64,000 nucleotides of DNA, taken from the NCBI GenBank assembly GCA_021904315.1, contig CM038909.1, positions 21,242,212-21,306,211 on the forward strand, read 5' to 3'. Positions 46,003-57,845 of the stretch are shown piece after piece (position 1 is the first letter of the stretch; each line of letters starts with the position of its first letter). Source of the DNA: Sphagnum magellanicum (taxonomy: Eukaryota > Streptophyta > Sphagnopsida > Sphagnales > Sphagnaceae). The translations under genes were made by a program, and so were the position numbers. The notes beneath the pieces are model-generated. The model made no database searches and had not been told where the DNA came from. It saw only the letters and a program-made list of their open reading frames with translations.

Positions 46003-48490
46003 GTTGTAGTGCATGTGAAATATGAATAGGTAAGGTGACTAGGTTTAATACAATTTTTGTAATCTTGTACTAATGCTTGTATTATAACATGAAAACCATG
46101 CCCATTTAGAATCAAAAGATGTCAATTCTCTTGAAACCCCCCCCCTAAAATAGATCTACAGAAAAAAACCAACCACTATTTGAAAAGGTAAATTTTCATC
46201 CAAGCCTTTTTTTTCACTACCATGCATTTTCCTGGTCTAATATTTCGAATGTAGTCTTGTCATATCCTTGAACCTTTGAAAATGTAAAATGTAAGCAATA
46301 TTGCCACTACAACATTAACAACACAATTCACAATCAACCATACCTAAGACTTAGGGATGGTGTTCTAAACATCATGTAAGCCTCACTCAACCAAAACCTT
46401 AACACCACATTAATGCCCTACCTGAATTATTGTTTCATTTGAATTCCAAATGTGATTTGATGCATATTTGTTTTGTGTGTACAAGTAAATTTCCAAGTTG
46501 GAATGGAAGGTATGGCATGTTTCCGTAGTAAACCTTTAAATTGCCCTAGAAACCTTTAGTCCTTTTGCAAATCAAATATTATTCTTTCGATTTTTAAACT
46601 AGTACCACCAGCTTACTCTTAGAACACCATTATTCCAAAATGGGGTAAGTCTAGTTGTGTGATTTCATCAACTTCAGCTTTAGCTATTGAAGGGTGATAG
46701 ATAATCTAAGAGTCTACATGTTTGAAACCCAAGTGATAATTGTTGCATCCTTTTATTTTGTTAATACACCTTGGGGTCCCATTTTCTTGCTTCTAGTTTT
46801 ACCATTGAAATGATTTGAAAGTGAAGTAATTGGAATGTTTCAATACTTGGTTGTTTTTTATAAAGAAATGTGTCCCTTCTCCATTGCATCCATGGCATCT
46901 TCTAGATGTTGATATGCCCATTTGGCCAACTTAGTTGCATGAGGTACTTTGTTAGTTTTGGTTGACCCGTGTATTTTTACTATGGGAGGATGGTATTGCT
47001 ATTGTGTTGGTGCTTGAGTTAGTTGTGATTATGGAGTGTCTTACATTGTTGGGGTGACTTGGGTGACAGGTTGTGGAGGTCAATTCTCTTGCTTTGCACA
47101 AGTGGTACTTGAAATGCCATTTCATCACTTTCATGACACATTCAAATTTGTTGTAATGTAGTTTGTTAACGGCACACCCCTAGCACATTGTGATGATCGT
47201 TACAAGGCCCAACCATGCATTGGTGCACTCATTTTAGCCTTATTCCTTTTGGTCTTAATCTCCAAGCATTCAAGGGTGTCCGTTCAGGTCCTATTAAAAG
47301 TACAAATCTATGTTTCTTTTATGAAGACCAAGAAATAAAAAATGTGTTACATCTAGATGATGTTTAAAAGGATAGGTTTTTTACTCTTCACTTGAAACAA
47401 GTTCATAAAATTAAGCAAAGTTAGCCCAATCTAATGTGATGTCAATTGTGGACGTGTAGCCAATTCAAATTATCTCAAGGTGTGATGTGAAAGAAGAGAA
47501 GGAAATCTACAACTAATGCTATTACTAGAGCAATATGGTTGCTTTAGGAATGTTGATTGTTGAATCTAGCGATAGTAGAGGTAGTTTAAATACTTGATAT
47601 TGTACTCTTGTACTAGTTTTGGTATACCACTTGTATTTACCTTTTTTTGCATTGTTTCTATTCCTTCAAGCTTTTCTAATTCTTCTTTGATTACAAATGC
47701 AATAAGAATTCTTTCTACATCATCCCTAATTTTAGATGTAATAAATTTCTTTTCCTTCACATCCCTTACATTAGGGTGGACTTCTATTGCTTTCTTGATA
47801 TCAATTGTAATTAAATTATTTTCTAATCCTTTATTGATCCCAGATTGTGATATCTACCCTTACCTTATTGCTTCATGACTTTTGGTGGGAAAATCCCATA
47901 TATGAATTTTGGTGGGAAAGTTTTTAATGAATTTATGTGGTTCTTGATCCAACATTGGTATCCAAAGTTGTCCTCACTATTTTCATGGAGTTGTTTCTTG
48001 TGTGTGATCTATTTTAGCACAGGTTCGTTTCTTTATTTGTATGTTATGTCTTTTGTTTTTTGTCCACCCAAGGAGACATTCCAAAACATTTGGTTTTTTT
48101 TTTGGGTGCATGAAATTTTTAATTAATGATCATTTCATTGTTTATTAATGTTACATTGGACCTCTATTATTGAACAAAAAATTGCACAAAAATGAAAAAA
48201 AAAGGTATGTGTTCCAAAATGCTTGTTTTAAGTTGAGCATCTTAATCCTTATTCCCAAACATTAAATATCCAAAGGTGTTTTGCATTGTATAAATTTTAA
48301 AAGACAAGATTTTTGGTCAAACATTCGATCATGAGTGTTCATTTGAACAATAATCAACATAAGAAGAATTAACACTAGCGTTGTAACCCACTAAATAGAT
48401 GTTTGCTTATTGGCTTTCGATCGGTCATGGGGCATTTTACCCTATTGAATCTAGGGATTTTTACTCTTTTGTTTCTTACTTTTGGCAAGT
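46003..48490. other. intergenic DNA, no gene seen
   Basis: AT-rich. The frame at 47594-47878 and its reverse at 47566-47760 overlap each other and show no recognisable domain. Confidence 0.5.
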
Positions 48491-48499
48491 GTAAACCTT

Positions 48500-48830
48500 C
48501 AAAATCACTTTTTTTAAAAAAAAGTTTGAATTTTGATTTTCACATTTGGGCAATATATCACCAGCAAAAAGAAAAGGCTACTGAATATATGGGAGCAACC
48601 TTCTTTTCCCAGGGAACTAGTGCAAAATTGCACTCAAAAAAGTTTAAAGAAGATTATTCTTTTGCATATTCTTAAAAAATTCAATGAATTTGACACCTCA
48701 AAAAAGATTTCACCAGATTTAAACAGGTTACTAGCATTAAGTGAGGTTTTTCAACCAGATTTTCTACTATGTTTTGAGAGTTTTTCAATAACTTGTCGGC
48801 ATCAACCTAAATCCTTTGCGGGATGATATC
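48500..48830 (+). mobile_element. fragment related to the hAT-like element at 63102-63505
   Basis: Shares TGCAAAATTGCACTC/GCAAAATTGCACCG, AAGTTTAAAGAAG-ATTATTCTTTT, ATTCTTAAAAAATTCA and TTTCACCAGATTTAAACA with the internal half of the bounded element at the right end of the window. Its own ends could not be placed. Confidence 0.55.
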
Positions 48831-49104
48831 CACTAGTGCCCCATCACCAAAATTAAAAAAAAGGGTTGTATGGGACTATAAGCATAAGTTTGGTGGGGTT
48901 TCATAGAGGTTCTATGCACTTTAACACTTTAAGTACTTGCAGAACATAATATTGTGGAAACTGTGCAATTATACATGGGTAGACTGGATGAACTTTTTGA
49001 TATTCATTTTCTAATTCTTGATATTTGTGCAATATTTTCCATCAAGTACCACAAAATCAAATAGTTAAATGTTTCCACCTTCAACAGCAAAAATGAGATA
49101 GTTC

Positions 49105-49377
49105 CACAAGGGGTTTTTTTTCATATTTGGATGCAGCTAACTGGTGATCATTCATCACACAACTTCACCAAATTTGGCTATACATAGACATGAAAATCAT
49201 TTTTTTAAAGGTTTCTTCACATTTTTTGGCTACATTCTAGAATCCAATAGAGAAATCTGACAATATTTTATTTCAACTGTAGAAATTTGGCAACTAGCAA
49301 ACCAATAAGACACATTTTTTTACCCATTTTGAAATTTTTTAGTCAACTCACTAAATTTATCCAGGAAAAAAAGGCTG
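49105..49377 (+). mobile_element. hAT-like MITE
   Basis: Body motifs GGATGCAGCTAACTGGTGATCATTCATC, TTCACCAAATTTGGCTATA and TTTTTTGGCTACATTCTAGAA, and a right end AAAAAAAGGCTG at 49377. The left end is a GGGTTTTTTTT tract without a clear CAG terminus. Confidence 0.68.
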
Positions 49378-50550
49378 GTCAGCACTTCAAGAGGCAATTA
49401 AAAAAAGCTGAAATTTGGCCCCTACCTTGTGTCATCCTTTTGAATCCATTACAAGTAGTCTATACTCTATACGCAATGTAGGAGCAGAACAATTCATCCT
49501 CAGATCAGACACTCATTGGAGTGTTATGCTGCCTTTCGACAAGAGAGCAAAAGTTTTAGAATATGGTCTGTCATTTAATACTGTCAACAGGTGCAAGCAA
49601 ATAGCTCAAGCCTACATGGCCAACTAGGTGGAAGTTGGTTCTTCACAAACTGGTAACTCTCCAAATCTTTCCCATATATTAAAGTTATCCATAAAGTACC
49701 CCAAACTGGGGCTACTGGACCCAGTTTCCCCAAAACTGGGGGTAAATGAAAAGTCAGGATGAGAAAAATACACAAGGAGGACACCAAAATAAAAACCAAA
49801 GGATTACAATGGTTTTCTCACCTAAAATTGGTCCTCAAGGGAATTTTACCCCTAGTTTTGGATTTGCCTTACCTTCATTGAGCTGCTCATATTCACTCCT
49901 GCAAGTCTTCCAAATTGATACTCAGTTTCATGAAATGGTGTCCTAGTTCATTCAGTTTCCCACTACACTCAAATTGGAGATGAAATAGGGGCTAGAGGGT
50001 CAAACTAGGGCTCAAAAACAGGGTGACTTCCTGGATAACTCTAATGAACCAATATTCACGTTGAACTATACATGTAGTCCACTGGGTAAATAAGAGTTCA
50101 ATATCTGGAATTTCTTGTCAAAATATAAACTGAAAAGAAGGCATAACTATCATCTGATGAAACTAGATGGAAAAACCTAAAACAAAAACATGGGTTCATG
50201 GAACATTTTCATTTTTCTATGTTACAAAAACATTCAGGTCAGTTTAAGGGATTAGACCTAGGTTGTGATTTTTTTGTGGTGGATTTCTGTTCTATTTCGA
50301 GAAAAACCTTTGAGGAAAAACTTTAAAAAATATTTTGTTGAACAGGGTAAAATAAAATGATTCATCCATCCAAAAAAAATGCAGTTTTTGTGAAATCAAA
50401 AGATTGGGGAAATAAACACTATGTGTCAAAGTCCAACTGGTGGAACCCAACTACATAGATCCAAAGTGGAGGGATTAATTGCTTGTGGACTACCTGCCCA
50501 GAAAATTGGCTCACGACAAGAGATGTTTTTTCTATAAAAAAAAACCACAG
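49378..50550. other. intergenic DNA, no gene seen
   Basis: Contains a short inverted phrase CCCAAACTGGGG/CCCCAAAACTGGGGG near 49700-49741. No gene. Confidence 0.5.
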
Positions 50551-50800
50551 CAGTGAAATGTTTTTTGAAAATGACAGCAAAAAGGTGTTTTCAAGTTTTC
50601 TAATTGCCACATTTTTAAAAAATGAAAATTGTAGATGTCTAAAACTAAGTTCTAGTAGGGTAGCAAATAATATAGAAGGATGCTTCTTTTTTTACACTTC
50701 TATTTTTTATTTGTAGCCATATTTGCTTTAATGCTCTTAGGGATGATGCCACCTCATTTACAGTACAAAATTGGAAAGAAAAGAAAAAAACTCTGCAGTG
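50551..50800 (-). mobile_element. hAT-like MITE
   Basis: Starts CAGTGAAATGTTTTTT and ends TTTTTTTCT-complement AAAAACTCTGCAGTG. Reverse-complement body motifs: TAGCAAATAATATAGAAGGATGC, GTAGCCATATTTGC, GGGATGATGCCACCTCA, CAGTACAAAATTGG. Target duplication is only half matched, so the exact limits are uncertain. Confidence 0.62.
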
Positions 50801-50835
50801 ACTCACCTGACTGGCTCCAATTAGAACGACTGAAA

Positions 50836-50906
50836 CTTTTTATGAAATTGACTAAATGAACATGACAACAACCTTTTATGAAATTGACTAAGAACATGAC
50901 AACAGT
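50836..50906. repeat. tandem duplication, about 35-base unit
   Basis: TTTTATGAAATTGACTAA followed by GAACATGACAACA occurs twice with a 3-base difference. Confidence 0.88.
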
Positions 50907-51612
50907 GCTTGTCTGCATTGTTTTCCGTTGTTACAGCCAATCTCTTTCCTTTTCCCTGGGGCAAACAAGGATAGCCCAACTTACCTCATTGCAATAGAAG
51001 GGAAAAGAAACAACCACGGGGCCAAAACCAAAGGACAGCAACCCAAAGGGACTAAGGCAGCAAAGATCACTGGCCTATCAGTTCAAGACACTTTCAACTA
51101 ATCTTTTATCCACTCACATCCAAAGAGTCACACCCCGGGCTACTGCATGCTAAGTTACTGGGCTGGCGGGCTTGAAAGAACAGCGCATTGAAGTCTATTG
51201 AAAGCCGATGGTACAAACATTAATTGTGTACCTCATGGTCTCGCCAATCTCAACTAACACTTTAACCCCCCACAATTTTCTTCATTCCCCCAGAAAGAAA
51301 GTGAGGTGTACAGGGAACTAAGAGTTTACAGAATTGGAAAGCACCCAATATGTGAATAGAAATTATCCTCAATCTCTTTGACTTACTGGGGGCAACTCCC
51401 AATAATCCCATGGACCCAATTTGTTTGGTCGAACCCAAAAACATGAAAATAAAAAGCAAAGTTGATTATTTGAAAGGGTCCATGGAGCAATATAGAATTG
51501 AAAATTGAAGTGCATTATGCAAATTAACCCAAGGTGATGGATATTTGCCAAATTAGTTTGTAAATTCATAAGGTGTGTAAATAAGCTTTCTGCTACTGTT
51601 ATAAGTCATAAC

Positions 51613-51740
51613 CAGAATTTGTTTTTTTCAATTTTGTGAGGCAGGTGGATGGGAAATCATCTGCAAGGGATTTAGCCAGATTTGGCTAGAAGTCAGAGAG
51701 AAAAATAGTAGAATTTTTTTCAAACACTCCATTATACTGG
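51613..51740 (+). mobile_element. hAT-like MITE, left part
   Basis: Starts CAGAATTTGTTTTTTTCAATTTTGTGAGGCAG, then GGGATTTAGCCAGATTTGGCTAGAAG. The right half is missing or too diverged to place. Confidence 0.6.
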
Positions 51741-52141
51741 TGACATACAAGAACTAAGGTCTAGGTATGACAAGTTCAACTTTTTTGGTCCTTGAAATAT
51801 GGAGACTTTGTGCCTTTTCTTCCATAAAAAGTCCTTTGGATAGGTCACAGCCCCTTTTTTTTGTGTCAAGTGGTGAAAATTCACCAAATTTGCCGCAAAA
51901 AAACATCCTGATCATGACCCATTTGGGAACTTCACCTAACGCTATTTGTGGAGGACTAACAACGAAGGCTGAGACTGGAAAGAATACACCACGTTGGCAA
52001 ATGCACGTTGTCACTTGGAAGGTACGTAGTCAGGGAACTCCTGACTAGGTACCTACCAACTTGGGACAAAGTGCCTTCTCTAAGGGGTGGGCACGGCTTG
52101 TCACCTGCATTGTTGCGAGTCGACTGTCCAGGCAGCGCAGC

Positions 52142-52148
52142 TATATAG
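52142..52148 (+). promoter_or_regulatory. TATA box of the intact SPX gene
   Basis: TATATAG followed by AGGCGAGCAG. The same core, including the AGGCG just downstream, is kept in both SPX pseudogenes (28117-28123 and 62496-62502), which supports it as the real core promoter. Transcription would start near 52175, giving a leader of about 900 bases that may contain an intron. Confidence 0.7.
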
Positions 52149-52174
52149 AGGCGAGCAGACTTTACCGTTTCCCT

Positions 52175-53088
52175 ATCTCTTCTCAAGTCTTCTTCTCCTT
52201 CTTCTCCTCTCTGCACTTCTCTGATTAGCCTGTGAAATCTGCGGAGATTTCCTTTCTCGTTCGCCTCTGATCAGTCTTTGAGATCTGTTGAAGTTTCCTT
52301 TCTGGTTCTTCTCAAGTGATCAGCCTTTTGCTATCTGCCAGAACATTTCCGTTCTTCCGTGAGCTTCTTCCTGCGCCCTCTGCTAAACCTTCAGCTACGA
52401 ACTCTTTTTTCTCCTGGAGACTCCTTTCTGGTTCTCCTCAGATCAGCCTTCGAGGTATGCTGGATTTCCTTTCTTCCTCCTTTTTCTTCTGTCCGTTGCT
52501 GCAGAACGCTTCTTGACAGCATCCTCTCCTCTAAAACCACGGTTTTCTCAGAGTATGCATGCACCCCAGTGTTCCAATATTGTGTGTTCGTATTTGGAAG
52601 TGTCCTGCGTTCTTGCGCAATGGTTTCTGTTGGTACGCGATTTAGAGCTTCTTTTTTTCTCCCTTAGCACCGACTGGCTTAGCGTAGTTACGTTTTTCTT
52701 CTCTTATATCTGGTTGTGTGCGGTCTAGAGCTTTTTTACCCTTGATATCTATTGGATTGGCGTAGCTGTGTTTTTCTTCTCTTAACATGCACGGGACTGG
52801 TATCGGAGATTGCTGAAGGTGATGTGGAGTTGCTTTCTAGTGCTGTTGAAGTTATGTGGTTGTGCTCATTGTAGGCGAAGGAATTAGTCTTGTAGCTCCC
52901 TGGTGTTTTTCTCTTGACGTGATAAGCATGGTTTTCAGACATTGCAAATAATGATATGAAGTTGCTTTAGGGATGTTGAAAGAAGCTGATACCTATATAT
53001 GGTTGTGTTTTTGTCAGGGGAAGCAAGTTTGTAGCTCGCTGGCCAGTCCTTGAAGGCTCTTGACATCAGAAGAATCTCAGCCGGAACC
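52175..53088 (+). promoter_or_regulatory. long 5' leader of the SPX gene
   Basis: CT-rich start with repeated TTTCCTTTCTGGTTCTTCTCA and GATCAGCCTT phrases, then TG-rich sequence. Open frames here (for example 52359-52667) lack protein similarity and are probably leader. A possible leader intron could run from the GTATGC near 52455 to the TTTTTGTCAG near 53018; this is a guess. No PHR1-binding P1BS motif (GNATATNC) was found by eye in 51900-53088. Confidence 0.5.
52623..52791 (+). repeat. tandem duplication in the SPX leader
   Basis: Two diverged units of about 76-93 bases share TAGAGCTT-TTTT, ATTGGATTGGCGTAGCTGTG/ACTGGCTTAGCGTAGTTACG and TTTTTCTTCTCTTA. Both pseudogenes have a related leader duplication. 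Confidence 0.7.
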
Positions 53089-54392
53089 ATGAAATTTGGA
53101 AAATTACTGGCAGGAGTAGTTGAGGTAATGCCTGCGGAGTACCGGCCAGTGTTTCTGAACTATAAGCTTTTGAAGAAGCAAATCTTTCTCCAGCAAAGAA
53201 GAGCCTGTCAGTGCTCAATCGAGAGGCAAATGCAAGGACTCAGGGAGGTATTTCGACACCCTGCATTGCAAGGACGGACTTGCCACCTGTGTAGTCGTCC
53301 TGTATATTCCCTTGCACGTGATGATCAGTTCAAATCCACTGTACATGACAGTGACAATGATGGGACTCCAATTATCAACCTCGAACACCAGTCTTTGACA
53401 TTCGAGGATTTACTTCAATTGGAGCTTGATAAAATCAATGCTTTCTTCACGAAGTCCATGCAATACTACGTTGACACCATAGACGTGAGCCATTCCGTCA
53501 CCTTCATCTGCAGTTCTTTTTTCACTCTTTAATTTTTTTACAAAACTTCTTCACCATGGTTATAACTGTTGTACATAACTGTTCAAATCACATCCGTGAT
53601 CATCAACTTTTTGGCATGCTTAATAAATGCTGCAGGAATTGGACCTCATGCGCCGGAAGGAGGAATCACGGCAGAACATACTTCATTCCGGAGGCCGAAG
53701 ATTCTGGAGTCTAAAAAAACTCCTGAAATTCAGGCGACGCATGGTCACCCTCTCTGAGAAGATGGTCCTCTTGCACACTTACAGTTTTTTAAACCACGCA
53801 GGTAATGCTGCTGCTGCTGAAGGATCTAAGTTCCTTAGCTACAACTCAGCTCCAGATCTTTTTCCTGCCAAAATAAATAAAGAAATCAGTGGCACCTAGT
53901 TATACAGACTTTTGAAGCTAATGGGATTCATGGTTGTAATTTGCAGCTTTTGAGAAAATTTTAAAGAAGCACGATAAGAGAACGGGTTCCAGCATTCGCC
54001 GGGAATACGTCCACCAGATCTTGGAACGCCAGGATTTTTTTCTTTTCACGCCGATATTGAAAGACCACCATGCCAGATGCGTTTCTCTAGTGGATCGGTT
54101 TCCGAGGCCACGCAGAACACATGCAGATCGAGCTGCTGCTCTCCACCGTGTAAGAGCCTTAGGACCCCTTGCAACAGGTGCTGGAGAAAGTGTGCGGACT
54201 GACGATGACTCGTCTGTAACTGCATCTCCTAATGCACTAAGAAATCAACCATTAGTGCAATCCCATGATGTTCGCGCTAGTCGATGCGTTTATACCAGAG
54301 CAGTAGAGGTAGCATTGGATGCCATATTCGAGCTTCACAACTGTGTTAGCTCGACTCATAACGTTGAGTCGCTGTATCCCCCCAACGTATGA
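53089..54392 (+). CDS. stand-alone SPX-domain protein (phosphate sensor)
   Basis: Three exons, 53089-53484, 53636-53801 and 53947-54392, join in frame with GT-AG introns to give 335 residues. The start MKFGKLLAG is the classic SPX opening. Phosphate-pocket residues are visible: Y25 and K29 in NYKLLKKQ, and K191, K194, K195 and K198 in EKILKKHDKRTG. LSEKMVLLHTYSFLNH matches the helix before the lysine cluster. The C-terminus (AVEVALDAIFELHNCVSST) resembles the ending of SPX1/2-type proteins. No EXS, MFS or RING domain follows, so it belongs to the stand-alone class. Such proteins bind inositol pyrophosphates when phosphate is plentiful and hold PHR transcription factors inactive. It is longer than the 245-290 residues usual in Arabidopsis because of inserts at about 48-105 and 225-290. 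Confidence 0.9.
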
Positions 54393-55211
54393 AATCACAA
54401 ACTGGTTTGCATGTACTGGCGAAACACCAAGTCTAGAGGTGAAGGTCTTTTTATGAACATGACAAATTTTCCTACAATTCAAACTCCTCCTTCCTTAGTC
54501 TTCACTTCTGATTAGGATCTACCTGAAGTGGTTATCGTTTTCTATATTTTGGTAGGGGTGAAGCCTGAAGGTTAGGTGTGCTGGAAGTCTCTCGACGGAT
54601 AGTTTTGAGGTTTTTGCATAGTTTCTATGATTCAACATTATTTACTCTTGTGTAAACATTTGCCCATGGACCATTTTAAATTTCATTTGGAGTTTAACTT
54701 CACATAGTTTTGAAAAAAAGAATGCATGGTTTTGGCATCTTGAAATTAAACTCGTACAAAAATTTGTCCATTAGCATTTTTTATTTCTTTTTGGAGTTTG
54801 CTGACTTTGTCTAGCTCCTTAAGGACCCAGGTACAACCTTGGAGCTTTTAGCCATGGACATTTTGGAACTTAATTATTGGACCTAAGTTAGTTTTGTATT
54901 ATTGGGGACCAAATCTTCATTTCCCATTGAGCCCTGTTATGTTAAGGACATTTGTTTGTGCAAGGAGCCACTGGACCCGTCTCACCAACGGCACATTGCA
55001 AATTAATAATAGTAATAACTGGGGCCAGATTATAATGTGGAACCTTTTAATAAACCATCTAAAACTTGTATTTAAGATGTAACACATTGGTCTATTAAAT
55101 CATGAAATAGAAAGCAAATGAATCCAGTGCTAAAAAAATTCTTTTAATGTATACATTTTGATCTCTGATTATCAAATAAACCATAATAATAGAACATATT
55201 AAAATGGACAG
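54393..55211. other. SPX 3' region and intergenic DNA
   Basis: The first few hundred bases are presumably 3' untranslated sequence; no polyadenylation signal decides the end. No other gene. Confidence 0.5.
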
Positions 55212-55219
55212 GTTATTGT

Positions 55220-55516
55220 CAGCATTTTTCTTTTCAATTTTGTGATATAGCTGCTCAAGGCGGTGTTCATCCATAAGTCGATTTAGCCACATTTGGCTAT
55301 TAACAAAATATGAAAAGACAAAATTTAAACATCCATATACATTTTTTGCTACTTGAACCAATCTTGAACAATGTATAGAAATGAGGAAATTTTTCAAGAT
55401 AGACTTTTACAAAATTCTCAATTTCTGTCCTTTTTTTCCAAAACTTCATTGAATTTGCAACAAATAAATTCCAAATTTTCATTACAGTGCAAGATTTTGC
55501 ACCAAGAAAAAGGCTG
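55220..55516 (+). mobile_element. hAT-like MITE with 8-base target duplication (reference copy)
   Basis: Starts CAGCATTTTTCTTTTC and ends AAGAAAAAGGCTG; flanks GTTATTGT (55212-55219) and GTTACTGT (55517-55524) match at seven of eight. The body has AATTTTGTGATATAGCTG, GGTGTTCATCCATAAG, GATTTAGCCACATTTGGCTA, AAATATGAAAAGAC and TTTTTTGCTACTTGAACCA. 297 bases and no transposase, so it is non-autonomous. Confidence 0.9.
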
Positions 55517-55589
55517 GTTACTGTTGAAACAGTGAGCCTTCTTCTTTTAGTCATAAAGCACTCTTTGAATTTGAAAGCACCTCAGGCCC

Positions 55590-55830
55590 ACCCAGAACAT
55601 GGTTTCAGCAATTGAAGGGACCTTCTGCCATTCTCACCCAAACTTTAGCCCCATTCAAATAGAAAACTTTTGTACTTCACGCAGGTGAGGCCCTGCTCTT
55701 GAGGGCCTCCTCTAATTTTCAGGCCTACACCCTTAGGCTACTGCCCTTGAGGCTATGACCCTTGAATGAGGGAAGGCCCTCAAGAGCAGGCCTTCCCTTG
55801 TACTTATAATAATAGAGAACTGATAATGAG
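55590..55830 (+). repeat. repeat pair member (partner 57465-57775), with inner hairpin
   Basis: Shares CAATTGAAGGG, ACTTT-GCCATTCAAATGAAAAC, CCTTTGTACTT, CTCCTCTAATTTTCAGG-CTAC, CTACTGCCCTTGAGGCTA and TTCCCTTGTAC with the second copy. Only this copy has the inverted repeat GGCCCTGCTCTTGAGGGCC (55689-55707) and GGCCCTCAAGAGCAGGCC (55775-55792). Confidence 0.75.
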
Positions 55831-56217
55831 ATGTTGTACATCGTAAGTGGAAACTACTTAAGTATTAAAGAGCCCATTTGGTAGGAGTAGACAAACCATC
55901 ATAACATTGTATTATTTTGCATCTTATATGTGGTCAATAAATAATTGAATAGTTCTATTGGGGGGTGTAAGCTGCAATAAGTCTGTTGCATGAAGATGGT
56001 TAGGCAATTTTTGCAAGTGGACATTTTTTAATCATGTCCAAATTCTCAAAACTCCTTGACCTGAAGTTTTGTTATTTTATTATCTCAGCTCCACCTCGAA
56101 TTTTCTTGGCCTGCATATGACGAGTAGTAGTTTCTTTGTACATTATGGAATTAGATTATTTTTCCATCTCTTTCTTAATTTTCAGAAATAATCTATCAGG
56201 TTACAGGCAGGGAGCAC

Positions 56218-56740
56218 AGGACAGTTTCTATCAAAAACATTTTTTTTTCAGTTTTTCCATTATTGAAAACTGGACTGTATTAGAAAAAATAACAAAATTG
56301 GTCGAATTTACAGTAGGAAAAAAAAATTCAATAATTCGCTGCTTTTTTGGTCCAAAAACAACAAATTTTGTTGAAAGAAAAAACTCATTCAAGAATTTTG
56401 AATTTGCAATCAGAAATTTCTCACCTTTTCCAGGCAGTAATTCTTTTTGTGGGAAAACTTCACCATTTTGCTATAAAAAAGTCCCAAGCAACATGGTCAA
56501 GGAAACTTTTTGGAAAATTTTCAAAAACAATTCTCATATTTTGAGAAAGAAAGTTATGAAATCACCAAGAAAGCTTTCTTTTTTTGATACCATCATACTT
56601 AGGTAATATGTACTAGTAGTTCACCAACATGTAATAGGATTCCTATAGTTTCTACTTCTCTATTTGTTTTATAGCCAGATTTTGCTAAATTCTCTTGTGG
56701 CCAACATGAGAAAATTGGAAAAAAAGCCAAGTGGTTCCAG
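56218..56740 (-). mobile_element. element related to the hAT-like MITEs, internal and one-end sequence
   Basis: The right part reads in reverse as the family start: CCAATTTTCTCATGTTGGCCACAAGAG, TTTAGCAAAATCTGGCTAT. The left part, rich in AAAAATTC and TTTTGTGG, resembles the inner part of the 63102 element. A 156-codon frame at 56136-56606 lies within; its peptide is F/K/N-rich and unrecognised, so it is not called a gene. Ends are uncertain. Confidence 0.45.
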
Positions 56741-57034
56741 GTTCTCACAAGTCCTTGACATTACAAGGTGTTATATTATTTTTATTACCTTAGTTCAGCT
56801 TTGAATGAACTTTCTTGACATACATAGAACACTCCCAGGTTATTTTTCTTTGTGTTTGAAACACCTTCAGTGAACTACCACCCACATGGTACAAAGGTAA
56901 AAGTCCTAAAATCCATTTACATTATAAGTTCTAAATACCACAAATTTCTAATTCTTAGACTAAATAAGTGTCTCTGAGTTCAAATCTAACATTTTTTGGG
57001 CATAATATGGCCATCAAGAGCTGTCACTCAGAAA

Positions 57035-57455
57035 GCTGAAGGTACCAACATGGGTGCTGGTTCAACCTGGCCAAAAGGAAGCATCCCTTGGATGGGCCAC
57101 AGTGAACTGGCACCCTTGGATGCCCATTATTACTCAGTTGTGGATGAAACTCAACTGAGTTAATATTTGGTTTCACCTTTGTAACCAATTCTGTAAGAGG
57201 TAGGTCTCATATATAAGTAAATAGGTAGGAAAATAGGTAATTACTAGGTAATTAGCTGGTTTATTCATAGATAAGGATTATTTTTCCTACTTACCTACTA
57301 ACAACTCACAAGTAAGTTGTTAGTAGGTAGGTAGAGAGAGAAAACAATTAAGTTAACCAACATAGTTAGCTAGGGAACTGCAACCCAACAGAAAACTATT
57401 ACCTGACCACTTACCATTCATCCTTCATAGTGCGCTGGTGGGTGCAGGTTCATTT
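57035..57455 (+). repeat. dispersed repeat pair member (partner 29545-29945)
   Basis: Same motif order as its partner: AACTGAGTTAAT, GGTTTCACCTTTGTAACC, ATTCTGTAAGAGGTAGG, TTAGCTAGGGAACTG, ACCTGACCACTT. The centre here is a better inverted repeat of TAGGTAGGTA and CCTACTTACCTACT types. Confidence 0.75.
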
Positions 57456-57464
57456 TGACCCCCT

Positions 57465-57775
57465 TGGAAGATGCTTTCATCAATTGAAGGGGCATTCCAT
57501 CGGTCATTCACATGCAAACTTTCTGCCATTCAAATGAAAACCCCTTTGTACTTTGAGCTGCAGAACGCGTGCTTCATCAGCCTCCCCTAATTCTCAGGTC
57601 TACCTCCTTGGATACGCAGCTAATTGTGCATTGCACCCATTACTCTTTAGTAAAAGGCAAAAGAATAGTTCACTCTGTGCTGAGCAGATGGCTGTCGACA
57701 TCCTGGGGCTACCGCCCTTGAGACTACAGCCCTCGCCTGAGCATGCCAAGTTTCCCTGTACATATGATTGATAAC
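57465..57775 (+). repeat. repeat pair member (partner 55590-55830)
   Basis: See partner. The two pairs (29545/57035 and 55590/57465) abut here, so they may be parts of one larger element. Confidence 0.7.
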
Positions 57776-57845
57776 AGTTTCTTGATGTTCGGTAAGCAGT
57801 TATTATAAATCTTCAAAAAGCTCTCCCAATTATAATGCCACAAAC

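Noticed and set aside
56136..56606. 156-codon frame
   Set aside because: AT-biased F/K/N/S composition within a transposon-related region; no known motif and no transposase signature.
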